Of a stretch of DNA of 64,000 nt, positions 1 through 13,194 are shown in pieces (the stretch's first letter is position 1; the number at the start of each line of letters is the position of its first letter). A program made the position numbers and the translations under genes. This stretch comes from Owenia fusiformis. Lineage: Eukaryota; Annelida; Polychaeta; Sabellida; Oweniidae. Location of the stretch: contig CAIIXF020000011.1 in NCBI GenBank assembly GCA_903813345.2, positions 9,212,842 through 9,276,841 on the forward strand, in the 5' to 3' direction. The notes under the pieces are model-generated. The model was not told where the DNA came from and made no database searches. It saw nothing but the letters and a program-made list of their open reading frames with translations.

Positions 1-2321
1 TACTTGTATTGTAATGTTAGTAGTTGGCTATGACGGATATAGTGTGATCCAGAGATCTTGTGAGGACGCAGCAAGATTCCACGTGGATCTGTACGGAATG
101 GCCTTGGGGTTGATACATGTTACCTTGCACTCTTTAGGTAGGTAGACATTGCTTATCAGTGTTACAGTAAAGATACTATTGGGAATTGATAGTGGTATGG
201 TCTTGTATCTCATCTTTTTAATGTGATGTATCCTAATTATGCATGGCCGAGGATGTCATTCTTGTTATTCTTCTTAATCTCTCTGGACAGCATTCGGCAT
301 GAGCGAGGGGACGGTCACCCATTGTTTGATCTTTTGTTAAGGTGTGTTGGCCTGAAAGCTTCCTAACAGATTCTATGTTCTGACATGAAAGAATAATGGA
401 ATCCACCTGGTTTATATCAAAATGGAAGAAATGTGTGCCATATTTGGAAAATATTGTCTTCATATTTATTTTTTGTAAACTCATTTTCACCTGAGACTTA
501 ACATACCTTAGTATGTTAATCTCAGTTTTCGACTTCCATTCTCTTTTTGGTGCCAGTTGGTAGATGATCTTCACTTTCATCATTTTTCAATTTAACTTGT
601 TTTTTTCTTGTTCCGAGGTCAGTGTAAATGCGACCGTATTTTGGTCCAAAAAGCAATCAACCGTCTAGGTATTTATGATCTAGACTCTGATTGACAAAGG
701 TGACTTGTTCAGATTTTTAAGGTTATTTTTTGCAATTAATGATAATCCCTTGCATGCTTTGGAGTCAAGGTAGTCAATTAAACCATTTTCTCAATGTAGA
801 TGTTGTGAAGAAGATAAAAGACTACTAATGTTCTGGACTACAACTACTACTGTTTCATGCAGAAGTTACTCATATATGAATTTTCTCCTTGCACAGAATC
901 ACACGTCCACCAGAAGAATGAGCTTGGTAGCAGCCACACAGGGAACAAAGTGCTGGAAGCAATATTTTATTACTTAGTTAAGATATATTTCTACCTTACT
1001 CCACCCCTCCCATTCTGTTCGATTTTAATTTGGACAATTTATGTAAATTGTAATATTAAGTTTAACGAGTATTACAGCATATTTTTTGTATTTCCAGCAA
1101 AGCAGGTTCTTGGGTGCAACACAGGGAACAATGGTTCTGTTTGCATGTGTTTGGTAATTTTCATTCTGAGACTTATACCAACAAAATATTTCTAGTTCTA
1201 TCAATTTGGTCTTGATCATTTGAATATTATAATGCTAGCTTTTAAAGCAACAATTTGACCATTAATTCAGTAATGCTATGATTTTTGTTTATAGTTTTTA
1301 ATCAACTGTACTTACTGGGCAATGATTTGACTTTTATGTCACTACAGAAGTGTTGACATATTGTTATATTCTCAAACTGTTGAGTGGACGAAACTTCTTG
1401 ATGGCAGTAATCAGTTAGTGTTCGGCTTACTGGAACTAAATGCATCTTTAACACATGGCCAGTGGTGACATTTTGCATGTTCATGCATTCTCTTAAAAGT
1501 AATATGTAAATGTACTCATATCTGAAAATGGCCATTTCAGTGAGATGGGTATATTTACTCATTTCTTTTAAGGAAAAAAGTCAAATCATTGCTGACTTTT
1601 TTCCTTTTTTTAGTACTTTCAGGTCATAACAATTTCTACCCTGGTTGTGATGTTTTGGAGTGGATCAATGATTTGGGTCAGCTGTTTGCAGTGTTTGTAT
1701 CTACAAAGCATGTTGCTATTGCTTGTACTAATAGGTGTCTGCAACTAAAGAAACAACAGGAACGTTACACCCACGTGGACGAGGGTAGCTATAGTGTAGA
1801 GCAAATGTGGAGATAATGTGTATGTTGGCTTTACCTATCAAAAAATAAATAAAACTATTCATTATATTGGTCTTGTGGGTGGGGGCAATTCAATATTCAA
1901 AAACATAATTTTAATTCATGTTCTACAGAGATACTTCTGTTCAGGCAGTTAGTTGATTTGATGATGTAAATCTTGAGCCGGGAGGTGTACAAGGCCAAGA
2001 GATATTTACTAGGATCAATAAAAGGAATGCCTTACATTCCCTCCTCCGCCTGTTAAGTGGCTCGATCATTTTGGCATTGTAACTACAAATCAAAATTTAA
2101 AAAATTGCTGACTTCATATTTTACAGGTACTTACAGATGCACTTCTCTTACCCTGGAGGTAGAAAGTCTACCCTTTGTGAGATGGTTCAAAGCGTAACTA
2201 CAATAAGGACCTTGTATCTGTAGCACCTGTACCTACATAAAATGTTGTTATTCTGGTGATGTCATTGTGCGACTGCAGTAGCTTTGTTCAAGATGAGAAA
2301 AGTGTCTAGGATCCTGCTCAA

Positions 2322-2362
2322 GTAAGTACAGAAGTTTTATTTCCAAATTTAGAGTATTTCAG
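2322..2362 (+). other. Mini-intron-like module B (41 bp), unit 1
   Basis: The sequence gctcaa|gtaagtacag...tatttcag|atttgcc has a textbook donor and a pyrimidine-rich acceptor 41 bp apart. The same pair recurs in unit 3 at 12239-12279 and in unit 2 near 6956. Flanking blocks resemble the blocks around module C, so B and C are duplicates within one unit. Whether it is spliced is not shown by sequence. Confidence 0.45.
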
Positions 2363-2989
2363 ATTTGCCTTTAGCATGGGGGTGATCAGCCCACTAGAAT
2401 CTAAGCCACAAACTGGAAGCCAAGTAACCAACTGGAACAGAAAATGCCGTCTGGAAGATTATCCATCCTCTGGAAGAGGAACCACCCTCAAAAAGATAAA
2501 AAATCATTTGAAGACCAGCCATCCACTGGAAAATGAGGCACCCACTAGAATATTAGCCAGCTCCTGGAATACGAGCATTCTACCAGATTACAAGCCATCT
2601 GCTGAAAGTCAAGCCACTCATCTGAAGACAAGCTACTCCCTGAAAGATGACCCATCAGCTGGAAGATGATCCACCTGGTGGAAGATGATCTCACTGGAGA
2701 TTCGTATTCCCTCCTCCACCTGTTATTAAAGTGTCTTGATCACTGAAACCTTGTTGAAAATTGAAACCACTGCTAAGCTTTTCCTATTTTGTATGTACTT
2801 TCAGATGCACTCCTCTTCCCCTGAAGATAAGCTTCTGTTTTTCCGAGGAGTTTATGAGAGGAACTACAATATACACCATCTGCCTGCAGCGTCTGCATCT
2901 TCATAGGATATTGTTATTCTGGTGATATCTGTGTTGCTGAAGAAGCACTGTCTGTGATGGAAGATATATCTCTAGGATGTGGGGTTCAA

Positions 2990-3034
2990 GTAAGTACAGT
3001 ATTTTTATTTCCTAATGTACAATATTTCTTCCAG
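2990..3034 (+). other. Mini-intron-like module C (45 bp), unit 1
   Basis: GTAAGTACAG donor followed 45 bp on by a cttccag acceptor-like end, directly upstream of the block leading into the minisatellite. Copies of exactly the same length lie at 8356-8400 and 12967-13011, and a related 46-bp version at 18501-18546. Confidence 0.45.
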
Positions 3035-3204
3035 ATTTACCTTTAGCTTGGAGGTGATCAGCCCACTAGCACCTGAGCCACACACTGGAAGCCACACACT
3101 GCAAGCCACACACTTCAAGACAAGTCACCCATTGGAAAGCCAAGTTCCCAGTTGAAGATGTTCTATCTGGTGGAAAATGGCAACCTTGAAGATGATCAAA
3201 CTGC

Positions 3205-3830
3205 TAGAAGATGATCCAACCACTGGAAGATGATCCACCAGATGGAAGATAATTCACCCGCTGGAAGATGAGCAACTCACTGGAAGAAGAGCAACTCACT
3301 GGAAGATGAGCAACTCACTGGAAGATGGGCAACTCACTGGAAGATGAGCAACTCACTGGAAGATGAGCAACTCACTGGAAGATGAGCAACCCACTGGAAG
3401 ATGAACAACCCACTGGAAGAGGAGCAACCCACTGGAAGATGAGCAACTCACTGGAAGATGAGCAACTCACTGGAAGAGGAGCAACTCACTGGAAGAGGAT
3501 CAACTCACTAGAAGAGGAGCAACTCACTGGAAGAGGAGCAACTCACTAGAAGAGGAGCAACTCACTGGAAGATGAGCAACTCACTGGAAGATGAGCAACT
3601 CACTGGAAGATGAACAACCCACTGTAAGAGGAGCAACTCGCTGGAAGAGGAGCAACTCGCTGGAAGAGGAGCAACTCGCTGGAAGAGGAGCAACTCGCTG
3701 GAAGAGGAGCAACTCGCTGGAAGAGGAGCAACTCGCTGGAAGATAAGCCACCCGTTGGGCGCTGGAAGATGAGCAATCCCATGGAAGAGGAGCCACCCAC
3801 TGGAAGAGGAGCCATCCACTGGAAGATGAG
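3205..3830. repeat. 19-bp minisatellite, unit 1
   Basis: About thirty copies of a 19-bp monomer, commonly actggaagatgagcaactc, with local blocks of variants such as gctggaagaggagcaactc. Because 19 is not a multiple of three, 57 bp encodes one 19-residue period and every frame of a strand gives the same peptide in rotation. This produces the long Ser/Leu/Phe-rich minus-strand open frames, which I do not count as genes. Confidence 0.9.
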
Positions 3831-6800
3831 TCACCTCCTTGAATCCACTACCTAAAGATGAGCTTCATCACGATGTTCCTGTCACCTAAGTTAAGTAAAC
3901 TTGTTGAGTTATCTTAGTCATTCCATATGGGGTCATCTGCCAGCTAGACATGTTTTCCATCTATGGTTTTCTATGGTTTTTAGGAGCGGCGGACTCTCTG
4001 GTTTAGTGGGACACCTTCCATTTTGATTGAACCAGTGGATTTTGTTGGCCAACCCATTATTCTGGAGTGAAGGAACCTGGAATCTGCTATGAGGCTGGAT
4101 TGCTAAACATGTCTTAACACGAGATCAAGTGTTGGGAGGCCTTCCATTGTTCATGTTTTATGTTGTCCCGATTGATTTTGAGGAATATCTAAAAATGGCA
4201 TTGTTGAGCATGGGTCATTCTGATCCATTGCATTGAGAGCTCTGGTTTACTCTGTCATACCGTTTGATGTTCCTCGTAGTACCTCCACTGTGATTCTGAT
4301 GATCAGTGTCTATCAATCTCTGGATGCATGGGTTTCAGGTATCGATTCCTTGTAAGTCCCGACCAACAGTTTCCATGTTGGATTCTTATTGTTGAGCTTG
4401 GTTCTTTGTTTCGCCTATATTCTGATGGCTGGCGAAAACATTCTTTACTTGTGAGTGAAAATGGTGGGTCTTGCACCCACCAGGAGGAGGTATTCTGAAT
4501 TTTCTTTCTTCAATGCATGCTGTGGTGCCGGCATGCATTGGGTCGTTCTGGAGGGGTATTGTCGATCTCTGGTGAAGGTCCAATCATTTTTACTTACTTG
4601 TATTGTAATGTTAGTAGTTGGCTATGACGGATATAGTGTGATCCAGAGATCTTGTGAGGACGCAGCAAGATTCCACGTGGATCTGTACGGAATGGCCTTG
4701 GGGTTGATACATGTTACCTTGCACTCTTTAGGTAGGTAGACATTGCTTATCAGTGTTACAGTAAAGATACTATTGGGAATTGATAGTGGTATGGTCTTGT
4801 ATCTCATCTTTTTAATGTGATGTATCCTAATTATGCATGGCCGAGGATGTCATTCTTGTTATTCTTCTTAATCTCTCTGGACAGCATTCGGCATGAGCGA
4901 GGGGACGGTCACCCATTGTTTGATCTTTTGTTAAGGTGTGTTGGCCTGAAAGCTTCCTAACAGATTCTATGTTCTGACATGAAAGAATAATGGAATCCAC
5001 CTGGTTTATATCAAAATGGAAGAAATGTGTGCCATATTTGGAAAATATTGTCTTCATATTTATTTTTTGTAAACTCATTTTCACCTGAGACTTAACATAC
5101 CTTAGTATGTTAATCTCAGTTTTCGACTTCCATTCTCTTTTTGGTGCCAGTTGGTAGATGATCTTCACTTTCATCATTTTTCAATTTAACTTGTTTTTTT
5201 CTTGTTCCGAGGTCAGTGTAAATGCGACCGTATTTTGGTGCAAAAAGCAATCAACCGTCTAGGTATTTATGATCTAGACTCTGATTGACAAAGGTGACTT
5301 GTTCAGATTTTTAAGGTTATTTTTTGCAATTAATGATAATCCCTTGCATGCTTTGGAGTCAAGGTAGTCAATTAAACCATTTTCTCAATGTAGGTGTTGT
5401 GAAGTAGATAAAAGACTACTAATGTTCTGGACTACAACTACTACTGTTTCATGCAGAAGTTACTCATATATGAATTTTCTCCTTGCACAGAATCACACGT
5501 CCACCAGAAGAATGAGCTTGGTAGCAGCCACACAGGGAACAAAGTGCTGGAAGCAATATTTTATTACTTAGTTAAGATATATTTCTACCTTACTCCACCC
5601 CTCCCATTCTGTTCGATTTTAATTTGGACAATTTATGTAAATTGTAATATTAAGTTTAACGAGTATTACAGCATATTTTTTGTATTTTCAGCAAAGCAGG
5701 TTCTTGGGTGCAACACAGGGAACAATGGTTCTGTTTGCATGTGTTTGGTAATTTTCATTCTGAGACTTATACCAACAAAATATTTCTAGTTCTATCAATT
5801 TGGTCTTGATCATTTGAATATTATAATGCTAGCTTTTAAAGCAACAATTTGACCATTAATTCAGTAATGCTATGATTTTTGTTTATAGTTTTTAATCAAC
5901 TGTACTTACTGGGCAATGATTTGACTTTTATGTCACTACAGAAGTGTTGACATATTGTTATATTCTCAAACTGTTGAGTGGACGAAACTTCTTGATGGCA
6001 GTAATCAGTTAGTGTTCGGCTTACTGGAACTAAATGCATCTTTAACACATGGCCAGTGGTGACATTTTGCATGTTCATGCATTCTCTTAAAAGTAATATG
6101 TAAATGTACTCATATCTGAAAAATGGCCATTTCAGTGAGATGGGTATATTTACTCATTTCTTTTAAGGAAAAAAGTCAAATCATTGCTGACTTTTTTCCT
6201 TTTTTTAGTACTTTCAGGTCATAACAATTTCTACCCTGGTTGTGATGTTTTGGAGTGGATCAATGATTTGGGTCAGCTGTTTGCAGTGTTTGTATCTACA
6301 AAGCATGTTGCTACTGCCTGTACTAATAGGTGTGTGCAACTAAAGAAACAAGAGGAATGTTACACCCACGTGGGCGACGGTAGCTATAGTGTAGAGCAAA
6401 TTTGGAGATAAAGTGTATGTTGGCTTTACATATCAAAAAATTGATAAAAATATTCATTATATTCGGCTTGGGGGTGGGGGTAATTGAATATTCAAAAACA
6501 TAATTTTAATTCATGTTCTAAAAATGTATAGACCACAATTCACTTCTACAGAGATACATGTACTTCTGTTCAGCCAGTTAGTTGATTTCATGATGTAAAT
6601 CTTGAGCCGGGAGGGGTACAAGGCCATGAGATATTTACTAGAATCAATAAAAGGAATGTCTTGCATTCCCTCCTCCGCCTGTTAAGTAAGTCGCTCGATC
6701 ATTTTGGCATTGTAACAACAAATCAAAATTTAAATCATTGCTGACTTCGTATTTTACAGGTACTTACAATGGCACTTCTCTTACTCTGGAGGTAAAAACG

Positions 6801-7083
6801 TCTACCCTTTCTGAGATGGTTCAAAGCGTAACTGCAATAAGGACCTTGTGTCTGTAGCACCTGCATCTACATAAAATGTTGTTATTCTAGTGATGTCATT
6901 GTGTGACTGCAGTAGATTTGTTCAAGATGAGAGAAGTCTCTGGGATCCTGTTCAAGTAAGTACAGAAGTTTTATTTCTAAATTTACAGTATTTCAGATTT
7001 GCCTTGAGTGATCAGCCGACAAGAATCTGAGCCACAAACTGGAAGCCAATAACCAACTCAAACAGAAAATGCCGTCTGGAAGA

Positions 7084-7791
7084 CACTCATGTTGTGCTGA
7101 CCTGCAAACGAACTTTTAGTTAGTGAACTTAATGCTTCTCAAGCTGGTCTTATCAGCTAGTGAGTGACGTCACTGCTAGGATTTCCCACCATATGGCCTA
7201 ATGCTTACACAGAAACTCTTTGGTATCTAAAATGTGTGATGATCTTAAAAATAGTATTACAGCTTGTAATTAATACTGAGTTGGGTCTTGAAATTAACAC
7301 TTTGTGAAAGTACTACCCCTTCCTCTAATGTTTCCAGGGTTTCTCTTAATTGTGAAAGTTTATCAGATTAAAGCACCTTGATGACAGGCTGGTTAGTTAA
7401 AAAATGTATTCTCCCTGAACATTCTGGCAACTTGAACATTAAATCTCTCAAAATTGCAGGAAGAGATCAACTTGATTCAAAATTGTTCATTTAGAGAATT
7501 GTCTTGCCTATGCAGGATTGAAAGAATTGTTTTGATCCCTTCCTGCAAACGCCCCTCAGACATATTTTACTAAGACCACCAAAAAAAAATTGGGAAACCC
7601 TAATCCTAGTTACATCTCACAAGCAAGTGGCTGTCTTATAATAGCAACCAAATGCCAGCAATGTTAAAAAGGTCAAGTTACACATTATCGCTTTAGTGGT
7701 AGTCAGCTATGCAGGCTTTGTTTACATTCTGCAGCAGCTGATAGCGTCACCGGCTTTTCCTAAACTAAAAGATCACTGCCTAACATAAGTG
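7084..7791. mobile_element. Unit-2-specific insertion with inverted ends, possibly hAT-like
   Basis: This 0.7 kb segment is absent at the corresponding place in units 1 and 3. It begins CACTCATGTT and ends AACATAAGTG, which are imperfect inverted repeats, and a second inverted match (cttttagtta / tttagtttag-type) lies just inside. No clear target duplication is visible, because the flanks are repetitive GGAAGA sequence. No transposase-like frame is seen. Confidence 0.4.
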
Positions 7792-7912
7792 AGAAGAGCA
7801 ACCAACTGAAAGAAGAGCAACCAACTGAAAGAAGAGCAACCAACTGGAAGAAGAGCAACCAACTGGAAGAAGAGCAACCAACTGAAAGATGAGCAACCAA
7901 CTGGAAGAAAAT
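7791..7912. repeat. 19-bp minisatellite, short array in unit 2
   Basis: About six monomers of the actggaagaagagcaacca type, directly abutting the right end of the unit-2-specific insertion. Confidence 0.85.
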
Positions 7913-8355
7913 TCACACGAGCCATCTGCAAAAAGTCAAGCCACTCATCTGAAGACAAGCTGCTCTCTGAAAGATGATCCATTCGCTGGAAGAAGATCCA
8001 TTCGCTGGAAGATGATCCTCCTGGTGGAAGATGATCAAACTGCTGAAAGATGATCTAACTGGAGATTTGCATTCCCTCCTCCCCCTGTTATGGAAGTGTC
8101 TTGATCACGGAAGCCTTGTTGAAAAATTGAAAATTGAAACCATTAGCTTAACTTTTCCTATTTTGTATGTACTTTCAGATGCACTCCTCTTCCCCTGAAG
8201 ATAGGTTTCTGTCCTTTCCTACGAGTTTATGAGACTAACACCATCTGCCTGCAACGCCTGTTTCTACATAGGATATTGTTATTCTGGTGATATCTATGTG
8301 TTACTGAAGAAGCATTTCCCGGGATGGAAGATTATCTATAGGATGAGGGGTTCAA

Positions 8356-8400
8356 GTAAGTACAGTATTTTTATTTCCTAATGTACAATATTTCTTCCAG
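8356..8400 (+). other. Mini-intron-like module C, unit 2
   Basis: Same 45-bp GT..AG module as in unit 1, with the donor context ttcaa|gtaagtacag and acceptor tttcttccag conserved. Confidence 0.45.
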
Positions 8401-8589
8401 ATTTACCTTTAGCTTGGAGGTGATCAGCCCACTAGTACCTGAGCCACACACTGGAAGCCACACACTGCAAGCCACACACTGCAAGACAAGTCACCCATTG
8501 GAAAGCCAAGTTCCCAGTTCAAGATGATCTATCTGGTGGAAGATGGCAACCTTGAAGATGATCCAACTGCTAGAAGATGATCCATCCAC

Positions 8590-9125
8590 TGAAAGATAAT
8601 TCAACCGCTGGAAGATAATTCACCCGCTGGAAGATGAGCAACCCACTGGAAGATGAGCAACTCACTGGAAGATTAGCAACTCACTGGAAGATGAGCAACT
8701 CACTGGAAGATGAGCAACTCACTGGAAGATGAACAACCCACTGGAAGATGAACAACCCACTGGAAGATGAACAACCGACTGGAAGATGAACAACCCACTG
8801 GAAGATGAACAACCCACTGGAAGAAGAACAACCCAAATGAAGAGCAACCAACTGGAACAAGAGCAACCAACTGGAACAAGAGCAACCAACTGAAAGAAGA
8901 GAAACCAACTGAAAGAAGAGCAACCAACTGAAGGAAGAGCAACCAACTGAAAGAAGAGCAACCAACTGAAAGAAGAGCAACCAACTGGAAGAAGAGCAAC
9001 CAACTGGAAGAAGAGTAACCAGCTGAAAATGAGCAACCAACTGGAAGAAGAGCAACCAGCTGAAAATGAGCAACCAACTGGAAGAAAATTCACCCGCTGG
9101 AAGATGAGCCATGCACTGGAAAATG
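8590..9125. repeat. 19-bp minisatellite, main array in unit 2
   Basis: About twenty-six monomers in successive variant blocks: actggaagatgagcaactc, then actggaagatgaacaaccc, then actgaaagaagagcaacca and its GGAAG form. The blocks indicate stepwise local expansion. Confidence 0.9.
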
Positions 9126-12100
9126 AGTCGCCCCCTAGACTCCACTCCTTCAAAGATGAGCCTTATCACAAAGTTCCTGTCACCTAAGTTAAGTAATCTT
9201 GTTGAGTTATCTTAGTTATTTGGTTAGGTTATCTTAGGTATTCCATATGGGGTCATCTACCAGCTAGACATGTTTTCCATCTATGGTTTAGGAGCGGCAG
9301 GTTTTCTCGTTAGTGGGACACCTTCCATTTTGATTGAACTGGTGGATTTTGTTGGCCGACCCATTATTCTGGAGTGAAGGAACCTGGAATCTGCTAGGAG
9401 GCTGGATGGCTAAACATGTCTTAACACTTGATCAAGTGTTGGGAGGCCTTCCCCTGTTCATGTTTTATGTTGTCCCGATTGATTTTGAGGAATATCTAAG
9501 AATGGCATCGTTGAGCATGGGTCATTCTGATCCATTGCATTGAGAGCTCTGGTTTACTTGGTCATACTGTTTGATGTTCCTCGTAGTACCTCCACCGTGA
9601 TTCTGATGATCAGTGTCTATCAATCTCTAGATGCATGGGTTTCAGGTATCAATTCCTTGTAAGTCCCGACCAACAGTTTCCAAGTTGGATTCTTATTGTT
9701 GAGCTTGGTTCTTTGTTTTGCCTATATTCTGATGGCTGGTGAAAGCATTCTTTACTTGCGAGTCAAAATGGTGGGTCTTGCACCCACCAGGAGGAGGTAT
9801 TCTGAATTTTCTTTCTTCAATGCATGCTGTGGTGCCGGCATGCATTGGGTCGTTCTGGAGGGGTATCGTTGAGCTCTGGTGAAGGTCCACTCATTTTTAC
9901 TTGCTCGTATTGTAATGTTAGTAGTTAGCTATGACGGATATAGTGTGATCCAGAGATCTCGTGAGGACGCAGCAAGAGTTCACTTGGATCTGTACGGAAT
10001 GGCCTTGGGGTTGATACATGTTACCTTGTACTCTTTAGGTAGGTAGACATTGCTTATCAGTGTTACAGTAAAGATACTATTGGGAATTGACAGTGGTATG
10101 GTCTTGTATTTCATCTTTTTAATGTGATGTATCCTAATTATGCATGGCCGAGGATGTCATTCTTGTTATTCTTCTTAATCTCTCTGGACAGCATACAGCA
10201 TGAGCGGGGGGATGGTCACCCAATGTTTGATCTTTTGTTAAGGTGTGTTGGCTTGAAAGCTTCCTAACGGATTCTATGTTCTGACATGAAAGAATAATGG
10301 AATCCACCTGGTTTTATCAAAATGGAAGTAATGTGTGCTATATTTGGAAAATATTGTCTTCATATTTTTTTTATAAACTCATTTTCACCTGAGATTTAAC
10401 ATACCTTCGTATGTTAGTCTCAGTTTTCGGATACCATTCTCTTTTTTGGTGCGAGTTGGTAGATGATCTTAAGTTTCATTAAATCATCATCAATTTTTCA
10501 ATTTGACTTTTTTTCTTGTTTTGAGGTCAGTGTTAATGCGACCATGTTTTGGTCCAATAAGCAATCAACCATCTAGGTATTTACGACCTAGAATCTGATT
10601 GATAAAGGCAACTTGGCAACTTTTTTGCAAATGATAATCCCTTGCATGCTTTGGAGTTAAGGTAGACAGTAAAATAATTTTCTCATTGCAGGTGTTTTGA
10701 AGAGGGTTAAAGACTGCTCCTTGCCTGAACTACAACTACTACTGTTGCATGCGGAAGTTACTAATAAATGAATTCTCTTTTCACAGGATCATACACCCAC
10801 CAGAAGAATCAGCTATGCAGTGCTGGAAGCAGTATTTTTTACCTAGTTAAGATGTATTACTATGTATACATGTACCTTACTCCATCCCTCCTAATTGATT
10901 TGAATTTTTGCAATATATTTAAATTGTAATATTAACAAGTACTACAGCATCTTTTTTGTATTTCCAGCACTTGGCTGCAACACAAGGAACAGTGGTTCTG
11001 TTTGCATGTGTTTGGTAATTTTCATTCTGAGACTTTGGAAACTTACCAACAAAATAGTTCTAGCTCTATCAATTTGGTCTTGATCATTTGAATACTATAA
11101 TGCTAGCTTTTAAAGTAACAATTTGAAAATTTATTCAGTAATGATAAGATTTTTGTTCATAGTTTTTTAGTAAACTGTACTTACTGGGCAATGATTTGAT
11201 TTTTATGTCACTACAGAAGTGTTGACATATTGTTATATTCTCAAACTGATGGGTGGACGAAACTTCTTGATGGCAGTAATCAATTAGTGTTCGGCTTACT
11301 GTAACCAAGTGCATCTTTAACAAATGGCCAGTGGTGACATTTTGCATGTTCATGCATTCTCTTAAAAGTTATATGTAAATGTACTCACATCTGAAAAATG
11401 GCCATTTCAGTGAGATGGGCATATTTACTTGTTTCTTTTAAGGAAAAAAGTCAAATCATTGCTGACTTTTTTTCTTTTTTAAGTACTTTCAGGTCATAAC
11501 AATTTCTACCCTGGTTGTGGTCTTTCGAAGTGGATCAATGATTTGGATCAATGATTTGGATCAGTTGTTTGCAGTGTATGTATCTACAAAGCATATTGCT
11601 ACTGCCTGTACTAATAGGTGTGTGCAACTAAAGAAACAACAGGAATGTTACACCCACACAGGTAAGGGTAGCTATAGTGTAGAGCCAATTTGGAGATAAT
11701 ATGTATGTTGGCTTTACATATCAAAAATGAATAAAACTATTCATTATATTGGGCTTGGGGTAGGGGGGTAATTCAATATTCAAAAACATAATTTTAATTC
11801 ATGTTCTAAAAATATATAGACCACAATTCACTTCTACAGAGATACTTCTGTTCGGGCAGTTAATTGATTTGATGATGTAAATTTTGAGCCGGGAGGGGTG
11901 AAAGGCCATGAGAAATTTACTAGAATCAATAAAAGGAATGTCTTGCATTCCCTCCTCCGCTTGTTCAGTGAGTGGCTCAATCATTTTGGCATTGTAACAA
12001 CAAATCAAAATTTAAATCATTGCTGACTTCCTATTTTATATGTACTTACAGATGAACTCCTCTTACCCTGGAGGTTAAAACAGACTACCCTTTCCGGGAT

Positions 12101-12238
12101 GTTTCAAATCGTAACTACAATAAGCACCTGGTGTCTGTAGCACCTGTATCTACATATGATGTTGTTATTCTGGTGATGTCCTTGTGCGACTGCAGTAGCT
12201 TTGTTCAAGATGAGAGAAGTCTCAAGGATCCTGTTCAA

Positions 12239-12279
12239 GTAAGTACTGAAGTTTTATTTCCAAATTTACAGTATTTCAG
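12239..12279 (+). other. Mini-intron-like module B, unit 3
   Basis: 41-bp GT..AG module matching the unit 1 copy at 2322-2362, here with a gtaagtactg donor. Confidence 0.45.
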
Positions 12280-12966
12280 ATTTGCCTTTAGCATGGGGTT
12301 GATCAGCCAAATAGAATCTGAGCCACAAACTGGAAGCCATGTAACCAACTGGAACAGAAAATGCTGTCTGGAAGATCATCCATCCCCTGGAAGAGGAGTC
12401 ACCCTCATAAATATGCAGAATCATTTGAAGACCAGCCATCCACTGGAGATGAGGCACCCACTAGAATATTAGCCAGCTCCTGGAATATGAGCCATCTACC
12501 AGATTACAAGCCATCTGCAAAAAGTCAAGCCACTCATCTGAAGACAAGCTGCTCTCTGAAAGATGATCCATTCGCTGGAAGATGATCCATCCGCTGGAAT
12601 ATGATCCTCCTGGTGGAAGATGATCCTCCTGGTGGAAGATGATCAAACTGCTGAAAGATGATCTCACTGGAGATTTGCATTCCCTCCTCTCCCTGTTATG
12701 GAAATGTCTTGATCACGGAAGCCTTGTTGAAAAATTGAAAATTGACACCATTGCTGAACTTTTCCTATTTTGTATGTACTTTCAGATGCACTCCTCTTCC
12801 CCTGAAGATCAGTTTCTGTCCTTTCCTAGGGGTTTATGAGAGTAACTTCAATATGCACCATCTGCCTGCAACGCCTGCATAGGATATTGTTATTCTGGTG
12901 ATATCTGTGTGTTACTGAAGAAGCATTGCCCGGGATGGAAGATTATCTCTAGGATGTGGGGTTCAA

Positions 12967-13011
12967 GTAAGTACAGTATTTTTATTTCCTAATGTACAAT
13001 ATTTCTTCCAG
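12967..13011 (+). other. Mini-intron-like module C, unit 3
   Basis: 45-bp GT..AG module matching those at 2990 and 8356, again 150-250 bp upstream of the minisatellite. Confidence 0.45.
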
Positions 13012-13194
13012 ATTTACCTTTAGCTTGGAGGTGATCAGCCCACTAGTACCTGAGCCACACACTGGAAGCCACACACTGCAAGACAAGTCCCCCATTGGAA
13101 AGCCAAGTTTCCAGTTGAAGATGATCTATCTGGTGGAAGATGGCAACCTTGAAGATGATCCAACTGCTAGATGATGATCCACCCACTGAAAGAT

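Larger units (their letters stand above)
1..4594. repeat. Tandem segmental unit 1 (4594 bp)
   Basis: Base 1 of the window realigns at 4595, 9902 and 14546, so this is one full period of a large direct tandem repeat. The first 2.4 kb is almost identical to the start of unit 2, while the last kilobase is more diverged from the other units (for example a premature TGA near 4090 where units 2 and 3 stay open). Inside are several AG-bounded acceptor-like tracts, two mini-intron-like modules and a 19-bp minisatellite. The open frames are 60-116 codons, overlap on both strands and resemble no family I know. I read the unit as a repeated, probably non-coding, transcribed module; transcription is inferred only from the splice-like signals. 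Confidence 0.85.
4595..9901. repeat. Tandem segmental unit 2 (5307 bp)
   Basis: Second copy of the large unit. It is longer than its neighbours mainly because of a segment at 7084-7791 absent from units 1 and 3. Its 5' part matches unit 1 almost base for base, while its 3' part from about 8 kb on matches unit 3 more closely than unit 1. It carries a short (7791-7912) and a long (8590-9125) stretch of the 19-bp minisatellite and a 45-bp mini-intron-like module at 8356-8400. Confidence 0.85.

Noticed and set aside
233-583. Repeated minus-strand frame of 116 codons (again at 4827-5177)
   Set aside because: Near identity between units 1 and 2 reflects duplication, not selection. The copies in units 3 and 4 are shorter and shifted, and no motif is present.
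3240-3830. CRISPR-like array
   Set aside because: The repeats are head-to-tail without unique spacers, and the window is eukaryotic. It is a minisatellite.
8681-9169. Long minus-strand Ser/Leu/Phe-rich open frames over the minisatellites (also 3562-3834, 13198-13812)
   Set aside because: They arise mechanically from a stop-free 19-bp repeat read in any frame. All three frames are open with the same rotated peptide, and none has a family match or start context.
9334-9543. Plus-strand 69-codon frame shared by units 2 and 3
   Set aside because: Unit 1 has an in-frame stop at the same place and the sequence resembles no protein; conservation is explained by recent duplication.
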